DNA from: an uncultured Acidimicrobiales bacterium
GTDB taxonomy: Bacteria > Actinomycetota > Acidimicrobiia > Acidimicrobiales > SZUA-35
Length of the DNA stretch: 64,000 nucleotides
Assembly: GCA_938029215.1 (NCBI GenBank)
Contig: CALHFG010000051.1
Coordinates: 36,541-100,540, forward strand
Direction: 5' to 3'
Below are positions 1 to 10,559 of the stretch, in pieces. Below the pieces are notes generated by a model. It was not told where the DNA came from, ran no database searches, and saw only the letters and a program-made list of their open reading frames with translations. How positions within the stretch are numbered: the first letter of the stretch is position 1; each line of letters opens with the position of its first letter. Both the position numbers and the translations under genes were made by a program.

Positions 1-1575
1 GGGCTGGGGTGCCTGCTGAATGGGCTGGGGAGCTGGCTGCTGGAACGCCTGCGGAATCGGTTGTTCAAACGCTTGCGGAGCCGGCTGCGGTGCCGGCGCC
101 TGCTGTGGAGCGGGCTGAAACGCCTGAGGAACCGGGTTCTGGGGCTGGAAGGCCGCCGGAGCCTGCTGCGGTGCTGGCGCCTGCTGCGGTGCAGGCTCCT
201 GGCGTGCGGGCGGCTGATGAGTCGGTGCGGGCGCAGCCTCGAACGGCATAGCTGCAGGTGCCTGCTGAAGCGGGCTGGCCTGGGGAGCCGATTGGGGCTC
301 GGGCATGAACGCCGCAGGTGCGGCTTGAGGAGCGGGAGTCGCCACCGGAGCCGGAGCATCGGCAAAGGGGTTGCCCATTTGCTGAGGCGGAGCACCGAGT
401 GGGTTCTGTTGTGGGACTGCCGACGGATCCGGAGCTCCGCCCGGCATCGACTGGAAGGCGGCCGGCACGTTCGCGGCGGCACCACTGGAAAGCGCTCCAC
501 CCGGGATACGAACCGATGCGGTTGTTCCTCCGCCCTCGGTATGGCTGAGGTGCACCTCAACGCCGAGACGCTGAGCGAGCCGACCGATCACCTGGAAACC
601 AAGCGAGCGAGTGAGCGCCAGGCCGAGTTCGGGCGGGTTGACAATGGTGTCGTTAGCTACTGCCATCTGCTCGGCGCTCATACCAATGCCATGGTCTTGA
701 ACGAGAATCTCGTAGAAGCCGTTGACATCGAAGCTGCCGCTCACCGACACCGGAGCGTCCGGTGGCGAGAACTGCGTGGCATTTTCGAGGAGTTCAGACA
801 TGAGGTGAGCGACATCCACGGCGCCCTGAGGCCCGATATGGGCGGTCTTTACCTCGCCCATGTTTACGTGCTGATAGTCCTCGATCTCGCTCATGGCGAC
901 GCGGATTACGTCAGCAAGTACAACCGGGCCACCACGACGGCGGCTGGGCTCGGCACCGGCGAGAACAAGCAAGCTCTCGGCGTTGCGACGCATGCGAGTG
1001 GCAAGGTGGTCGAGGCGGAAGAGGCTCTCGAGGCGGTCGGGGTCTTCTTCGGTGCTTTCGAGGCCATCGATGTTCTCGATCTGACGATCGAGGAGACTCT
1101 GGTTGCGGCGGGCGAGGTTCACCACCAGTTCGCTGATGCCCTCCTTCACCACTCGCTGCTGCTCGTTGGCCACCACGACGGCCCGGTCCTGCAAGCTGTT
1201 CAGCGCTCCACCCAGTTGGGCGAGTTCGGTCTGACCGCTCACGGCGAGAGGCTCGAACTGAGGCATGGAGACCCCAGGGTTCGACAGCGATTCGATCAGC
1301 AGCGGAAGTCGGACATCAGCCAGCTCTCGGGCTGCATCCGATACCTCACCGATCGGACCAAGGATGCGCTTGCCAATAACGAGCACCATCCCCACGCTCA
1401 GGAGCATTCCGGCGATCGCAACGACCCCCAGAGTCAACGCATCCCTCTTAAGTTCTTCTGCGGAACCGTCTAGTAGCGCAGAAGAGAGCCCGAATGCGGC
1501 GATGAACGCCAGCAACAGGACTGGGGGGATGACGATCAGCGCCAATAGGTTTCTTAGATTGAGTTTCTTCGACAT
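1..1575 (-). CDS. Conservon-type (CvnA-like) sensor histidine kinase, 3' end cut by window
   Basis: The ORF track misses this gene because it runs open through the left edge; reverse translation from ATG at 1575 gives 525 codons without a stop. Two membrane helices lie near residues 9-31 and 46-67 with a very short external loop between them. A signalling helix and dimerisation region follow, containing 'NLARRNQSLLDRQ' and 'FRLDHLATRMRRNAESL', the hallmark of the actinobacterial CvnA kinases. Next comes an ATPase domain with 'ELLENATQFSPP' and 'VQDHGIGMS'. From about residue 375 the protein turns into a Pro/Gln/Ala-rich tail of at least 150 residues. In other actinobacteria such kinases head cvnABCD operons with a roadblock protein, a DUF742 protein and a small GTPase; those would lie left of the window. 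GAGAGG just upstream serves as a ribosome site. Family assignment is firm; signal and partners are unknown. Confidence 0.9.
   Translation of the reverse strand, partial: MSKKLNLRNLLALIVIPPVLLLAFIAAFGLSSALLDGSAEELKRDALTLGVVAIAGMLLSVGMVLVIGKRILGPIGEVSDAARELADVRLPLLIESLSNPGVSMPQFEPLAVSGQTELAQLGGALNSLQDRAVVVANEQQRVVKEGISELVVNLARRNQSLLDRQIENIDGLESTEEDPDRLESLFRLDHLATRMRRNAESLLVLAGAEPSRRRGGPVVLADVIRVAMSEIEDYQHVNMGEVKTAHIGPQGAVDVAHLMSELLENATQFSPPDAPVSVSGSFDVNGFYEILVQDHGIGMSAEQMAVANDTIVNPPELGLALTRSLGFQVIGRLAQRLGVEVHLSHTEGGGTTASVRIPGGALSSGAAANVPAAFQSMPGGAPDPSAVPQQNPLGAPPQQMGNPFADAPAPVATPAPQAAPAAFMPEPQSAPQASPLQQAPAAMPFEAAPAPTHQPPARQEPAPQQAPAPQQAPAAFQPQNPVPQAFQPAPQQAPAPQPAPQAFEQPIPQAFQQPAPQPIQQAPQP
161..196. 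repeat. 18-bp tandem duplication in Pro/Gln/Ala-rich tail
   Basis: Two adjacent 18-base units (161-178 and 179-196) differ at one position and start GCCTGCTGCGGTGC. They encode the QQAPAP-type repeats of the kinase tail. Codon-multiple units keep frame, so this is a likely site of length variation. Confidence 0.75.
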
Positions 1576-1783
1576 GGGCCTCTCACACTTTGGGTGTCTC
1601 GTTATCAGTCGGCGCCCAGCACAGTTCCTTTAGAAAATCGGTCGATATGCGACATCTCTCAGTCACCGGTGTCGTCGCGCGTTGCTGCGAAACGTGCTCA
1701 CCCGACACTGGCGATCGCGCCACCCAACGTCGGGTCGGCCAACCTTGAGTGCTCAGGTGAACCGCCTCGCCCCTGATCTGAGG

Positions 1784-1795
1784 TAGTTTTTACCG
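1784..1795 (+). promoter_or_regulatory. Leaderless-type -10 box of DUF4388-like gene
   Basis: TAGTTT at 1784-1789 is followed by exactly six bases and then GTG at 1796. The TANNNT-N6-RTG layout predicts transcription starting at the start codon and supports GTG 1796 over ATG 1799. Confidence 0.55.
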
Positions 1796-2494
1796 GTGAT
1801 GCCCGACTCTCCGATTACTGAAGGCTCTCTGGCCGACCAATCCATGGGTGATGTACTCCTTCGCCTCGCCGAAGCGCGTGCTACCGGCGCACTCCGGCTC
1901 CGCAACGGAGGCGCAGTTTGGCTTTCTGACGGACGGATCTACCTAGCTCAGTCGGCCCAGGGGCCACGAATCGCCGATGTGCTTTTTGGAGCCAACGTCG
2001 GGACGCTCGGCGACATCAATTCCGCTCTCAATGGTGCTGGTGCCAGCTCAGCCCTCGAAACACTACTCAGTCGTCATCCGGATCGGGCCCCGGTATTGGA
2101 GCGCTCGATTCACGAGGCGAACCTCACCGCAATGTTCGAGCTCCTGGTTCCGAGCGACGAGCACTACTCCTTCGACGACGGGGCGACCCACCGGTTGGGG
2201 GCCACGTTCTCCGAGCCTGCAGCCGGTCTGGTTGATCAGGCCAATCGACGGTTGGAGATCTGGAAGCAGATCGCGCAACGAATTCCCAACACCAGCGTGC
2301 GGTTTGGCCTCAACAGCGACCTTCCCGGTGACGAGCAGGTCATCTCCAACGACGAGTGGCGGTACCTCTCTATGCTCGATGGCCGGAACTCTGTGGCCGA
2401 CGTCATTTCAGCTACTGGTGACAGTGCGTTTCGGGTGTGTTCGGGCCTGTATCGGCTCCTCCTTGAAGACCTGATTCACGAAATCGACGAATAG
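1796..2494 (+). CDS. DUF4388-like protein
   Basis: A 232-residue cytosolic protein. The first ~80 residues ('GSLADQSMGDVLLRLAEARATG', then 'GAVWLSDGRIYLAQSA') match the layout of DUF4388 domains found in two-component and gliding or development proteins, where a beta-rich module is often attached to receivers. The C-terminal part (from ~170, 'DEWRYLSMLDGRNSVADVI') resembles the winged-helix-like tail seen in many DUF4388 proteins. There is no receiver domain. It is divergent from the conservon-type kinase and is followed 53 bp later by a helix-turn-helix gene, so a role in the same signalling output is plausible but only inferred. Confidence 0.7.
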   Translation: MMPDSPITEGSLADQSMGDVLLRLAEARATGALRLRNGGAVWLSDGRIYLAQSAQGPRIADVLFGANVGTLGDINSALNGAGASSALETLLSRHPDRAPVLERSIHEANLTAMFELLVPSDEHYSFDDGATHRLGATFSEPAAGLVDQANRRLEIWKQIAQRIPNTSVRFGLNSDLPGDEQVISNDEWRYLSMLDGRNSVADVISATGDSAFRVCSGLYRLLLEDLIHEIDE

Positions 2495-2547
2495 CCTGCT
2501 TGTAGAAGCAATTAAAGTTTCCATCGAAACGTCCGAAGAGGACAGCG

Positions 2548-3084
2548 ATGGATGAGACAACAGGCCAAGAAGTCCCCACAGGACTCGCGCTGGAGAAGGC
2601 GCGGCGTCAGGTTGGGTTCTCAACCGAGGATGCGGCCCAGCATCTCGGCATCTCGCTGAACGCACTCGGCGATTTCGAGTCTGGACTTCGAACGCCGAAC
2701 GATGAACTCATCGCCGCAATGTCTCGGCTATACGGCGTTGAGCCCGGGCGGTTCGCTAGCCGTCCGTGGGTCCCCCGGGTCCCTGCTCGATACGACGCCA
2801 ACGAGGGCGTCCTGTGGATGGGTTGGACGGCCATACACGTCCGCCAAGGCGACAATGAACAGATTGTCTGCGCCATCGCCGCCACGCTTAGAACGCTACG
2901 ATCGCTCACCGATTCGAGCCCGGTCCACCTGCGCCCGTCAGAACTCCCCCTGCTTGCGAGACTGTTTGATCTCGCCGATCCCGATCTTGAGAACATCATG
3001 ATGAGACATCTCAATATCTCGCCCACCGATGCGCTGGGCCTGATTAACGAGATGGTCGTCTACTCGGCCACCACTGCCCACTAA
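2548..3084 (+). CDS. XRE-family helix-turn-helix protein
   Basis: A 178-residue protein. Residues ~14-66 form an XRE/Cro-type HTH ('LEKARRQVGFSTEDAAQHLGI' region through 'PNDELIAAMSRLYGV'). The remaining ~110 residues are a helical domain I do not recognise ('GWTAIHVRQGDNEQIVCAIA'). A good ribosome site (AAGAGGACAGCG-ATG) contrasts with the leaderless neighbour. It probably regulates transcription; target and ligand are unknown. It lies between the DUF4388-like gene and the convergent gltD. Confidence 0.75.
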   Translation: MDETTGQEVPTGLALEKARRQVGFSTEDAAQHLGISLNALGDFESGLRTPNDELIAAMSRLYGVEPGRFASRPWVPRVPARYDANEGVLWMGWTAIHVRQGDNEQIVCAIAATLRTLRSLTDSSPVHLRPSELPLLARLFDLADPDLENIMMRHLNISPTDALGLINEMVVYSATTAH

Positions 3085-3114
3085 GCGCATTTGGCTTGCA
3101 TCGCTGCGGCCCGG

Positions 3115-4593
3115 CTAGACGAGGGGCCGGTCGGTGGGTCGAACCGGTGACGGCAACAGCGTGTCGCCCATCAAATCCTTGTCGATCGCCGCGGCACACG
3201 AACGACCCTCGGCAATTGCCCACACGATGAGGCTTTGTCCTCGTCCCATGTCCCCGCAGGCGTAGACGCCTTCCACGCTGGTTGCCCAGTCGGCTGAGCG
3301 GACAACATTGCCTCGTCCGTCGAGTTCGACGCCCAACTCATCGAGCAGCCCACCCTTTTCAGGGCCTGTAAAGCCCATTGCCAGTAAGACCAGGTCGGCG
3401 TCCAATTCAAACTCACTGTCGGGGACCGGTTCGAAACTTGGCCGCCCGTCGACGACAACGGACCGCACTTCGTTCCCCTTCAGCTTCTTGACAACGCCGC
3501 CCTGACCAACGAACTCGGTGGTGTTCACCGAGTACATGCGCTCGCCGCCTTCTTCATGGGCCGAGGTGACCTTATAGACCAGTGGAAATGTAGGCCACGG
3601 CGTGTGGTCAGCCCGGGTTTCGGGCGGGCGGGGCATGATTTCGAACTGGCGAACCGACGCAGCTCCCTGCCGGTGGGCGGTTCCAAGACAATCGGCGCCG
3701 GTGTCGCCACCACCGATGATGATCACGTGCTTGCCTTCAGCCGAGATCGTAGTTTCTGGCATGTCGCCGTGTTGCACACGATTCGAAGGCGGGAGGTACT
3801 CCATCGCCTGATAAATGCCTTCCAGTTCCCGGCCAGGAACGGGCAGATCACGCCATTGTGTGGCACCGCCCGAGAGCACAACTGCGTCGAACTCATCGCG
3901 CAGCTCGCCGACATCAACCGATGTTGCTGCTCCGGCGGGTCCGCCAACGTTTGCGTTGACCCGGAACTCGGTACCTTCGGCACGCATCTGATCGAGGCGT
4001 CGGTCGATGACCCACTTCTCCATCTTGAATTCGGGAATGCCGTAGCGCAGCAATCCACCGATGCGATCGGCTCGTTCGAAGACAACAACTCGGTGGCCAG
4101 CTCTGGTGAGCTGCTGAGCGATCGCGAGCCCGGCCGGACCGGAGCCAACGACCGCCACTGCCTTGCCGGTCACCTTCGATGGCAGCACGGGCAAGACCCA
4201 TCCTTCTTCGAACGCGCGCTCAATAATCGTGACTTCAACGGTCTTGATGGCTACTGGATCTTCGCTGATTCCAACGACGCACGCGCCCTCGCACGGCGCC
4301 GGACACAGTCGGCCGGTGAACTCAGGAAAGTTGTTGGTGGCATGAAGGCGCTCGATCGCCTCCTTCCACTGGTCCTTGTACACAAGGTCGTTCCAGTCCG
4401 GGATGAGGTTGCCTAGCGGACAGCCGTTATTGCAGAACGGGATGCCACAGTCCATGCATCTGGCGGCCTGGCGGTTGAGCTCATCTGCGGGAAACGGTTC
4501 GTACACCTCTTTCCAGTCCTTGAGCCGCACCGGCACCGGACGATGGCTAGGGGTTACTCGCTCGTGTGTCAGAAATCCTCGTGGGTCACCCAT
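3115..4593 (-). CDS. gltD: Glutamate synthase (NADPH) small subunit
   Basis: A 492-residue protein, the normal size for GltD. It takes electrons from NADPH through FAD and hands them to the large subunit for conversion of 2-oxoglutarate plus glutamine to two glutamates. The N-terminal cysteine cluster region '[17 protein letters not shown]' is present. It is followed by an FAD Rossmann motif '[14 protein letters not shown]' (~residue 147) and an NADPH-binding motif '[14 protein letters not shown]'. The C-terminal '[19 protein letters not shown]' is the conserved FAD contact. ATG at 4593 overlaps the gltB stop by 8 bases, so the pair is translationally coupled in the order gltB-gltD. Confidence 0.97.
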   Translation of the reverse strand: MGDPRGFLTHERVTPSHRPVPVRLKDWKEVYEPFPADELNRQAARCMDCGIPFCNNGCPLGNLIPDWNDLVYKDQWKEAIERLHATNNFPEFTGRLCPAPCEGACVVGISEDPVAIKTVEVTIIERAFEEGWVLPVLPSKVTGKAVAVVGSGPAGLAIAQQLTRAGHRVVVFERADRIGGLLRYGIPEFKMEKWVIDRRLDQMRAEGTEFRVNANVGGPAGAATSVDVGELRDEFDAVVLSGGATQWRDLPVPGRELEGIYQAMEYLPPSNRVQHGDMPETTISAEGKHVIIIGGGDTGADCLGTAHRQGAASVRQFEIMPRPPETRADHTPWPTFPLVYKVTSAHEEGGERMYSVNTTEFVGQGGVVKKLKGNEVRSVVVDGRPSFEPVPDSEFELDADLVLLAMGFTGPEKGGLLDELGVELDGRGNVVRSADWATSVEGVYACGDMGRGQSLIVWAIAEGRSCAAAIDKDLMGDTLLPSPVRPTDRPLV

Positions 4594-7500
4594 TGCTCGC
4601 TCCCATCACAGCGGCGACCGGATCGGTTCCGGCGGCCTCGGCTTCGCTCATTGCGGTCAACACTCGCTTGTAGTCGCGGGGCATGACCTTTACGAATCGC
4701 TCAGCGTCTCGCTCCCACGCCGCCAGGATTCGTTCCGCAACCGTCGACTCGGTTTCATCGAAGTGCATCTGTACATAGGTCTTGAGCTCTGCCTTGTCAT
4801 CTGCACTGAGTGCTTCGAGGTCAACCATTTCGCGGTTGACACGATGCTCGAACGTGCCGTCTTCATCGAACACATAGGCGACTCCGCCACTCATTCCGGC
4901 TGCGAAGTTACGACCGGTTCGACCCAGGATGACTGCTCGACCGCCGGTCATGTACTCACATCCGTGATCTCCAACGCCCTCCACCACGGCGGTTGCGCCG
5001 CTATTGCGAACACAGAACCGTTCGCCAACGACACCGCGCAAGAACACCTGTCCTTGGGTCGCCCCGTAAAGGATCACGTTGCCTGCGATCACGTTCTGCT
5101 CGGCGGCGAACGGAGAGTCGAGAGGTGGTCGAACAACGATCCGGCCGCCGCTGAGTCCTTTGCCTACATAGTCGTTCGCATCACCGGTCAGGCGAAGCGT
5201 CACCCCAGAGGGTACGAATGCGCCAAGGCTCTGGCCGGCAGATCCAGCCAGTGCGATCTGGATGGTGTCGGTAGGCAAGCCGGCACCACCGTGGACCTTG
5301 GTGATCTCGTGGCCGAGCATCGTTCCCACGGTCCGGTTTTCGTTGCTCACCGTATAGCTCAGCGACACCGGTGTGCCGTCGGTAATGGCCGCCGCAGCGT
5401 CAGCTATCAGCGTGTTGTCCAATGCTCGTTCGAGACCATGGTCCTGGGAGACCGCATTGATTCTCGATGCCTTCTCATCGATGTCGGGCACATGCAGAAT
5501 GGGCGAGAGGTCCAGCCCCGATGCCTTCCAGTGGTCAATTGCCTTGGCGGTATCGAGCACTTCAGCTTGACCGATCGCTTCCTCCAAGGTGCGGAAACCA
5601 AGCTCGGCGAGAATCTCCCGAACCTCCTCTGCGATGTATTCGAAGAAGGTCTCAACAAATTCGGGTTTACCGCTGAATTTGGCTCGAAGCTCGGGGTTCT
5701 GGGTTGCCACACCAACCGGGCAGGTGTCGAGATGACAGACGCGCATCATGATGCAGCCGCTGACCACGAGCGGTGCGGTTGCGAAACCGAACTCTTCACC
5801 ACCGAGCAATGCGGCGATGACTACATCTCGACCCGTCTTGATTTGGCCGTCGACTTGAACAACGATCCGGTCGCGAAGATCATTCAGAAGCAGCGTCTGC
5901 TGTGCCTCAGCCAGACCGAGCTCCCAGGGGCCACCAGCGTGTTTCAATGAGGTAAGCGGTGAGGCTCCCGTGCCGCCATCGTGCCCCGAGATCAGGACGA
6001 CGTCGGCCTTCGCCTTCGAGACGCCCGCAGCCACGGTTCCGACGCCTACCTCGGCGACCAGCTTCACATGGACTCGAGCTTCGGGGTTGGCGTTCTTCAG
6101 ATCGTGGATTAGCTGTGCGAGATCCTCGATGCTGTAGATGTCGTGATGAGGAGGGGGTGAGATGAGTCCGACGCCGGGGGTGGAGTGTCGGGTCTTGGCG
6201 ATCCAAGGCCACACCTTGGGTCCTGGCAGCTGGCCACCTTCGCCGGGCTTGGCTCCCTGAGCCATCTTGATCTGAATGTCGTCGGCGTTGGTGAGGTATT
6301 CGGCGGTAACGCCAAACCGTCCGGAGGCAACCTGCTTAATTGACGATCGGCGCAGATCCCCGTTCTCGTCGGGAACCCAACGCTCGGGATCTTCGCCTCC
6401 CTCACCAGTGTTCGACTTGCCCCCGATGCGATTCATTGCGATCGCCAACGTTTCGTGGGCCTCTGCGCTAATGCTGCCATAGCTCATGGCTCCGGTGGCA
6501 AACCGCTTCACGATCTCACTAACCGGCTCGACCTCGTCGATGGAAACCGAGGGTCGGTTCGAGTTGAACCGGAACAGGCCACGAAGTGTGGCCAACTGCT
6601 CCGCTTGTGAGTCAACCAGCGAGGTGTATTCCTTGAATACCTCGTAGCGCTTGGTTCGCGTGGAGTGCTGCAGCTTGAAGACCGTCTCCGGGTTGAACAG
6701 GTGATACTCACCTTCGCGGCGCCACTTGTATTCACCGCCAAGCTCTAGCTCGCGATGCGCCAACATCTCCGGGCGGTCTGGGAACGCAACGTTGTGCCGC
6801 TGAGCACATTCTTGTGCGATCTCGGCAAGACCGATGCCGCCCAATTTCGATGTGGCGCCGGTGAAGTACTTGTCGACGACTTCCTGGCTGAGACCGACGG
6901 CCTCGAAGATCTGGGCGCCGGTGTAGGAGGCGACGGTCGAGATGCCCATCTTGGACATCACCTTGATGATCCCCTTCGTGGCCGCACTGACATAGTTCGA
7001 TGGGGCTTCGACGGAGTCGGCCGCAAGCTCGCCCGAGCGAATCCGATCCTCCAGCGTCTCCATGATGAGTGAGGGACAGATTGCGTTTGCCCCAAAGCCC
7101 AAGAGAAGAGCCATGTGGTGTACTTCCCGCACGTCGGCGCCGTCGACGATGATGCCCAGCTTGGTTCGGGCCTTCAATCGGACGAGATGGTGGTGCACCG
7201 CAGCCGCCGCGAGGAGGGACGGCACGGGAGCCCGATCGGCGGTGGCTCCACGGTTACTGATGATGAGGATTCCTGCGTCGTCCTCGGCTGCCTCCGCAGC
7301 TTCATCTTGGATTCGGTCGAGTGCCTTTTGTAGGCCGGCTTCGCCCTCGTGCACGTTGTAGAGGGCGCTCACCTTGACGGACGCAAACTGTTCGAATGCA
7401 CCGTCGCTGTTGGCATGCTCGATTCGGCTGAGCTCATCGGCGGTAATTACAGGACGATCCAAACGGATCTGTTGGCACCAGTCGGGGCCGGGGCTCAGAA

Positions 7501-9124
7501 TGTTGCTTTGCGGACCGAGACGGACCTCAGACGCAGTTACGAGTTCTTCCCGGATGGCATCGAGCGGCGGGTTGGTGACCTGTGCAAAGAGCTGACTGAA
7601 GTAGTCGAACAGCATGCGGGGGCGCTGTGAAAGCACGGCGATGGGTGTATCGGTACCCATCGATCCAATGTTCTCCTTGCCCGAAATCGCCATGGGTGCC
7701 ACAAGAAGGCTGAGTTCCTCCTCGGTGAAGCCGTTGGCCTTCTGCTCTGCCAACAAACTGTCGGGCATTGGGATGACGCGCTCGTGAGCCGGGAGGCTGC
7801 TGAGCTCGGTGAGACCCTCAAGCCACTCGGCGTAGGGGTGCTCGGCCGCGAGGCTCGACATGATCTCGTCGTCGCCAACGATTCGACCTTCTGCGGTATT
7901 GACGAGGAACATCTTTCCCGGCTCCAGGCGGCCCTTCTGCACGACCTCGGCACTGGGAACGTCGATGACTCCCACCTCCGAAGCCATCGCTACAAGCCCC
8001 CCAGAAGTCACCCAGTAGCGCGAGGGGCGAAGCCCGTTGCGGTCCAAGACCGCTCCGACCATCTCACCATCGGTGAAGGTGACCGACGCAGGACCGTCCC
8101 ATGCCTCCATGCCGGATGCGTAGAAGTCATAGAACGCCCGGATGTCGGCCGGCATGTTTTCGTTTCGTTCCCACGCCTCGGGCATGAGCATCAACATGGC
8201 GTGGTGGATCGGATAGCCACCGAGATGCAGCAGCTCAAGCGCCTCATCGAGGCTGGCCGTGTCGGACGCGTCGGGAGTGCAAATGGGGAAGATGTGGTCG
8301 AGCTTGGAGCCCCAGAAATCTGTTTCCAGCAGGCCTTCGCGGGCTCGCATCCAGTTGCGGTTTCCCATCACCGTGTTGATCTCGCCGTTATGAGCGATGA
8401 AGCGATAGGGGTGAGCCAGCGGCCAGGCAGGAAACGTGTTGGTTGAAAAGCGGCTGTGAACCAGCGCGATCGCGCTTTCCATTCGCTCGTCTGCCAGCTC
8501 GGGGAAGAAGCTCATGAGCTGAGGCGTGGTGAGCATTCCCTTGTAGACGATGGTTCTGCTCGACAGGCTGGCGAAGTAGAGCTCGGCGCCGGTCTTGTCC
8601 GGCACCTCATGCTCGATCCGCTTGCGCGCCATGTAGACCTGGCGATCCAGATGTAGGCCCTGGCGGTCGAGCTCGGAGCGAACAAAAACCTGTTCAAAAC
8701 GAGGCAGCAATTCCTTAGCTTGATCTCCGAGGTCGCCAACCTCGATAGGAACCGGTCGGAAGGCCATGGTCTCCAGACCCTGTTCGGCGAAGATGCGGAC
8801 CATCGCCTCGCGAGCCTTCAATGCCAGGTCTTCATCCAACGGCATGAACGCAATGCCGGTTGCATAGCTTCCGACCGGCGGTAGATCGGGCAAAAGGCTG
8901 CGGTAATAGCCGTCAGGAATTTGAAGAAGAATGCCGGCGCCGTCGCCGGTGGTTGGTTCGGCATTCGTCGCACCGCGGTGTTGTAGTTTGACCAATGCCG
9001 TAAGCGCACGGTCGACTACCTCCCGGCTCTGACGTCCGTGAAGGTCGGCGACAAATGCAACGCCGCATGCATCGTGCTCGTTGCGTGGGTCGTAGAGGCC
9101 CTGGGCCTCTGGAAAGTGAATCAT
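4586..9124 (-). CDS. gltB: Glutamate synthase large subunit
   Basis: 1512 residues from ATG 9124, chosen over the ORF-track start at 9229 because an AGGAG ribosome site sits six bases upstream and because Cys-20 ('HDACGVAF') then follows a normal short propeptide. Cleavage before this Cys would expose the N-terminal nucleophile of the class-II glutaminase domain. The central and FMN-binding synthase domains follow, with '[20 protein letters not shown]' and the 3Fe-4S motif '[15 protein letters not shown]'. The C-terminal GXGXG beta-helix region is present ('[15 protein letters not shown]'). It assimilates ammonia together with glutamine synthetase. The upstream 134-bp gap holds its promoter, with only a weak candidate (TTGGGT-16-TAGGCT). 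Confidence 0.97.
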   Translation of the reverse strand: MIHFPEAQGLYDPRNEHDACGVAFVADLHGRQSREVVDRALTALVKLQHRGATNAEPTTGDGAGILLQIPDGYYRSLLPDLPPVGSYATGIAFMPLDEDLALKAREAMVRIFAEQGLETMAFRPVPIEVGDLGDQAKELLPRFEQVFVRSELDRQGLHLDRQVYMARKRIEHEVPDKTGAELYFASLSSRTIVYKGMLTTPQLMSFFPELADERMESAIALVHSRFSTNTFPAWPLAHPYRFIAHNGEINTVMGNRNWMRAREGLLETDFWGSKLDHIFPICTPDASDTASLDEALELLHLGGYPIHHAMLMLMPEAWERNENMPADIRAFYDFYASGMEAWDGPASVTFTDGEMVGAVLDRNGLRPSRYWVTSGGLVAMASEVGVIDVPSAEVVQKGRLEPGKMFLVNTAEGRIVGDDEIMSSLAAEHPYAEWLEGLTELSSLPAHERVIPMPDSLLAEQKANGFTEEELSLLVAPMAISGKENIGSMGTDTPIAVLSQRPRMLFDYFSQLFAQVTNPPLDAIREELVTASEVRLGPQSNILSPGPDWCQQIRLDRPVITADELSRIEHANSDGAFEQFASVKVSALYNVHEGEAGLQKALDRIQDEAAEAAEDDAGILIISNRGATADRAPVPSLLAAAAVHHHLVRLKARTKLGIIVDGADVREVHHMALLLGFGANAICPSLIMETLEDRIRSGELAADSVEAPSNYVSAATKGIIKVMSKMGISTVASYTGAQIFEAVGLSQEVVDKYFTGATSKLGGIGLAEIAQECAQRHNVAFPDRPEMLAHRELELGGEYKWRREGEYHLFNPETVFKLQHSTRTKRYEVFKEYTSLVDSQAEQLATLRGLFRFNSNRPSVSIDEVEPVSEIVKRFATGAMSYGSISAEAHETLAIAMNRIGGKSNTGEGGEDPERWVPDENGDLRRSSIKQVASGRFGVTAEYLTNADDIQIKMAQGAKPGEGGQLPGPKVWPWIAKTRHSTPGVGLISPPPHHDIYSIEDLAQLIHDLKNANPEARVHVKLVAEVGVGTVAAGVSKAKADVVLISGHDGGTGASPLTSLKHAGGPWELGLAEAQQTLLLNDLRDRIVVQVDGQIKTGRDVVIAALLGGEEFGFATAPLVVSGCIMMRVCHLDTCPVGVATQNPELRAKFSGKPEFVETFFEYIAEEVREILAELGFRTLEEAIGQAEVLDTAKAIDHWKASGLDLSPILHVPDIDEKASRINAVSQDHGLERALDNTLIADAAAAITDGTPVSLSYTVSNENRTVGTMLGHEITKVHGGAGLPTDTIQIALAGSAGQSLGAFVPSGVTLRLTGDANDYVGKGLSGGRIVVRPPLDSPFAAEQNVIAGNVILYGATQGQVFLRGVVGERFCVRNSGATAVVEGVGDHGCEYMTGGRAVILGRTGRNFAAGMSGGVAYVFDEDGTFEHRVNREMVDLEALSADDKAELKTYVQMHFDETESTVAERILAAWERDAERFVKVMPRDYKRVLTAMSEAEAAGTDPVAAVMGASNG

Positions 9125-9258
9125 GCTGGCTCCTGTAGCGAACAGTCGATGCCTAAGCTTCGAGAAGACGGGACGACGTTGGCCCGCACGGAGGAATCCA
9201 CAGCCTATCGAAATCTGACCAACACCCAACGATCGGGTGCCTGGTCAACGCAGTGGCG

Positions 9259-10542
9259 TCAGACCGTCCGCCAGACAGAAGCGAGGCAATTACGCAGGTA
9301 CGCAGCGTCGATCGCGCCAGTCGTCTCGCGTGCGGAGTGCATCGCCAACTGCGGTGCTCCAATATCGATGGTGCGGACACCCAACTGTGCCGATGTTGCG
9401 GGGCCAATGGTTGAGCCACAGGGAAGATCGTTGCGATGTATGTAGGTCTGCACGGGCACCCCGACCGCGGCACAAGCGGCACGAAAGGGCTGTTCACTCG
9501 CTGCATCCGAGGCATATCGCTGGTTTGCGTTCCGCTTCACAACGACCCCGGCGTTGATCGCGATGTGATGGTTGGGTTCGTGCTTGTCGACATAATTCGG
9601 GTGGGTCGCATGCGCACAATCGGCCGACACCACGTAACTACGGGTCAACGCTTCGAGGTAGTCGGTTCGACCAAGGCCGGCGGCGGTAGCGATACGTTCC
9701 ATCAGCGAACTCAGGTTGGACCCGGCTGCACCCGTCGCCGATTCTGACCCCACTTCCTCGTGATCGAAGAGAGCGAGAACCTGGATCGCTCCGGGAGCTG
9801 CTGTCTCCAAAGTCAAGCTCGTCAGGGCGTCGAGCGCTGCGAAACAGCTCAGCTGATTGTCGACCCGAGCGGACGCGATGAGATCAGAATCCAGTCCAAC
9901 GATCGCCGGGGGCTGGGTGTCAAAGACCATCACATCCCAAGCAAGAATGTCGTCCTCGGAGGCGCCGGTCTGAGTTGCGAGGTAGGACCGGAACGTCGCT
10001 TCCGTGTTCGAGGTAGCCCAGAGAGGGTTGATGTGCGTCTGCGGATCGAGCTTGAGCCCCTTATCTCTGATCTCACGATCGAGGTGGATGGCAAGTTGTG
10101 GAATGCGAAGGATTGGCCGATCGTCGAGGAAGAGGACGGTCGAGCCGTCGGCAAGGGAAACTCTCCCGGCTAGCCCGAGATCGCGATCGAGCCAACTATT
10201 CAGCAACACGCCGCCGTACACCTCGACCCCTAACTGGGCCCACGAAGCATTCTCAAGGTCGGCGTTGGCCCGCACACGCAGGTTGGGCGAATCGGTATGC
10301 GCTCCGACGACGGTGAAACGGTCAGGTTTTGCCGGAACCATCCATGCGATGATCGATCCTCCATCGACGCGGAAGTAGCGCCCGGGTCCCTTCGGCAACG
10401 ACTGTGTCCGATCGACGGACACAAACCCGGCCTCATCCAGTCGACGAGCCGACTCTGAAACGCAGTGGTACGGGGTCGGGCTGGACTCGATCGAAGCCAA
10501 CAGTTGCTGTACGTATGCGGAATCCACCTGCTCGCGAGTCAT
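9259..10542 (-). CDS. apeB: M18 family aminopeptidase
   Basis: A 427-residue metallo-aminopeptidase of the M18 (aspartyl aminopeptidase-like) family, which uses two metal ions to remove N-terminal residues, usually as a large cytosolic oligomer. Metal-binding and catalytic motifs are visible: 'VGAHTDSPNLRVR', 'LFDHEEVGSESATGA' and 'SADCAHATHP'. The closing 'GAPQLAMHSARE' supplies the last metal-ligand histidine. Length and ends match the family. The start is fixed by a leaderless-type -10 six bases upstream. No operon partner is seen; the next gene upstream on the same strand is a hypothetical that ends 17 bases before this start. Confidence 0.93.
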   Translation of the reverse strand: MTREQVDSAYVQQLLASIESSPTPYHCVSESARRLDEAGFVSVDRTQSLPKGPGRYFRVDGGSIIAWMVPAKPDRFTVVGAHTDSPNLRVRANADLENASWAQLGVEVYGGVLLNSWLDRDLGLAGRVSLADGSTVLFLDDRPILRIPQLAIHLDREIRDKGLKLDPQTHINPLWATSNTEATFRSYLATQTGASEDDILAWDVMVFDTQPPAIVGLDSDLIASARVDNQLSCFAALDALTSLTLETAAPGAIQVLALFDHEEVGSESATGAAGSNLSSLMERIATAAGLGRTDYLEALTRSYVVSADCAHATHPNYVDKHEPNHHIAINAGVVVKRNANQRYASDAASEQPFRAACAAVGVPVQTYIHRNDLPCGSTIGPATSAQLGVRTIDIGAPQLAMHSARETTGAIDAAYLRNCLASVWRTV

Positions 10543-10554
10543 GACCGAAGACTA
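10543..10554 (-). promoter_or_regulatory. Leaderless-type -10 box of M18 aminopeptidase
   Basis: On the minus strand TAGTCT (10554-10549) is followed by six bases and ATG at 10542. No Shine-Dalgarno sequence is present, consistent with a leaderless mRNA. Confidence 0.55.
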
Positions 10555-10559
10555 CTCAG

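Noticed and set aside
61-1473. 470-residue plus-strand ORF
   Set aside because: Low-complexity Arg/Leu/Cys composition; it is the antisense shadow of the sensor kinase, whose minus-strand frame has clear kinase motifs.
4376-5950. 524-residue plus-strand ORF
   Set aside because: Shadow of gltB; no family resemblance, while the opposite strand encodes conserved glutamate synthase domains.
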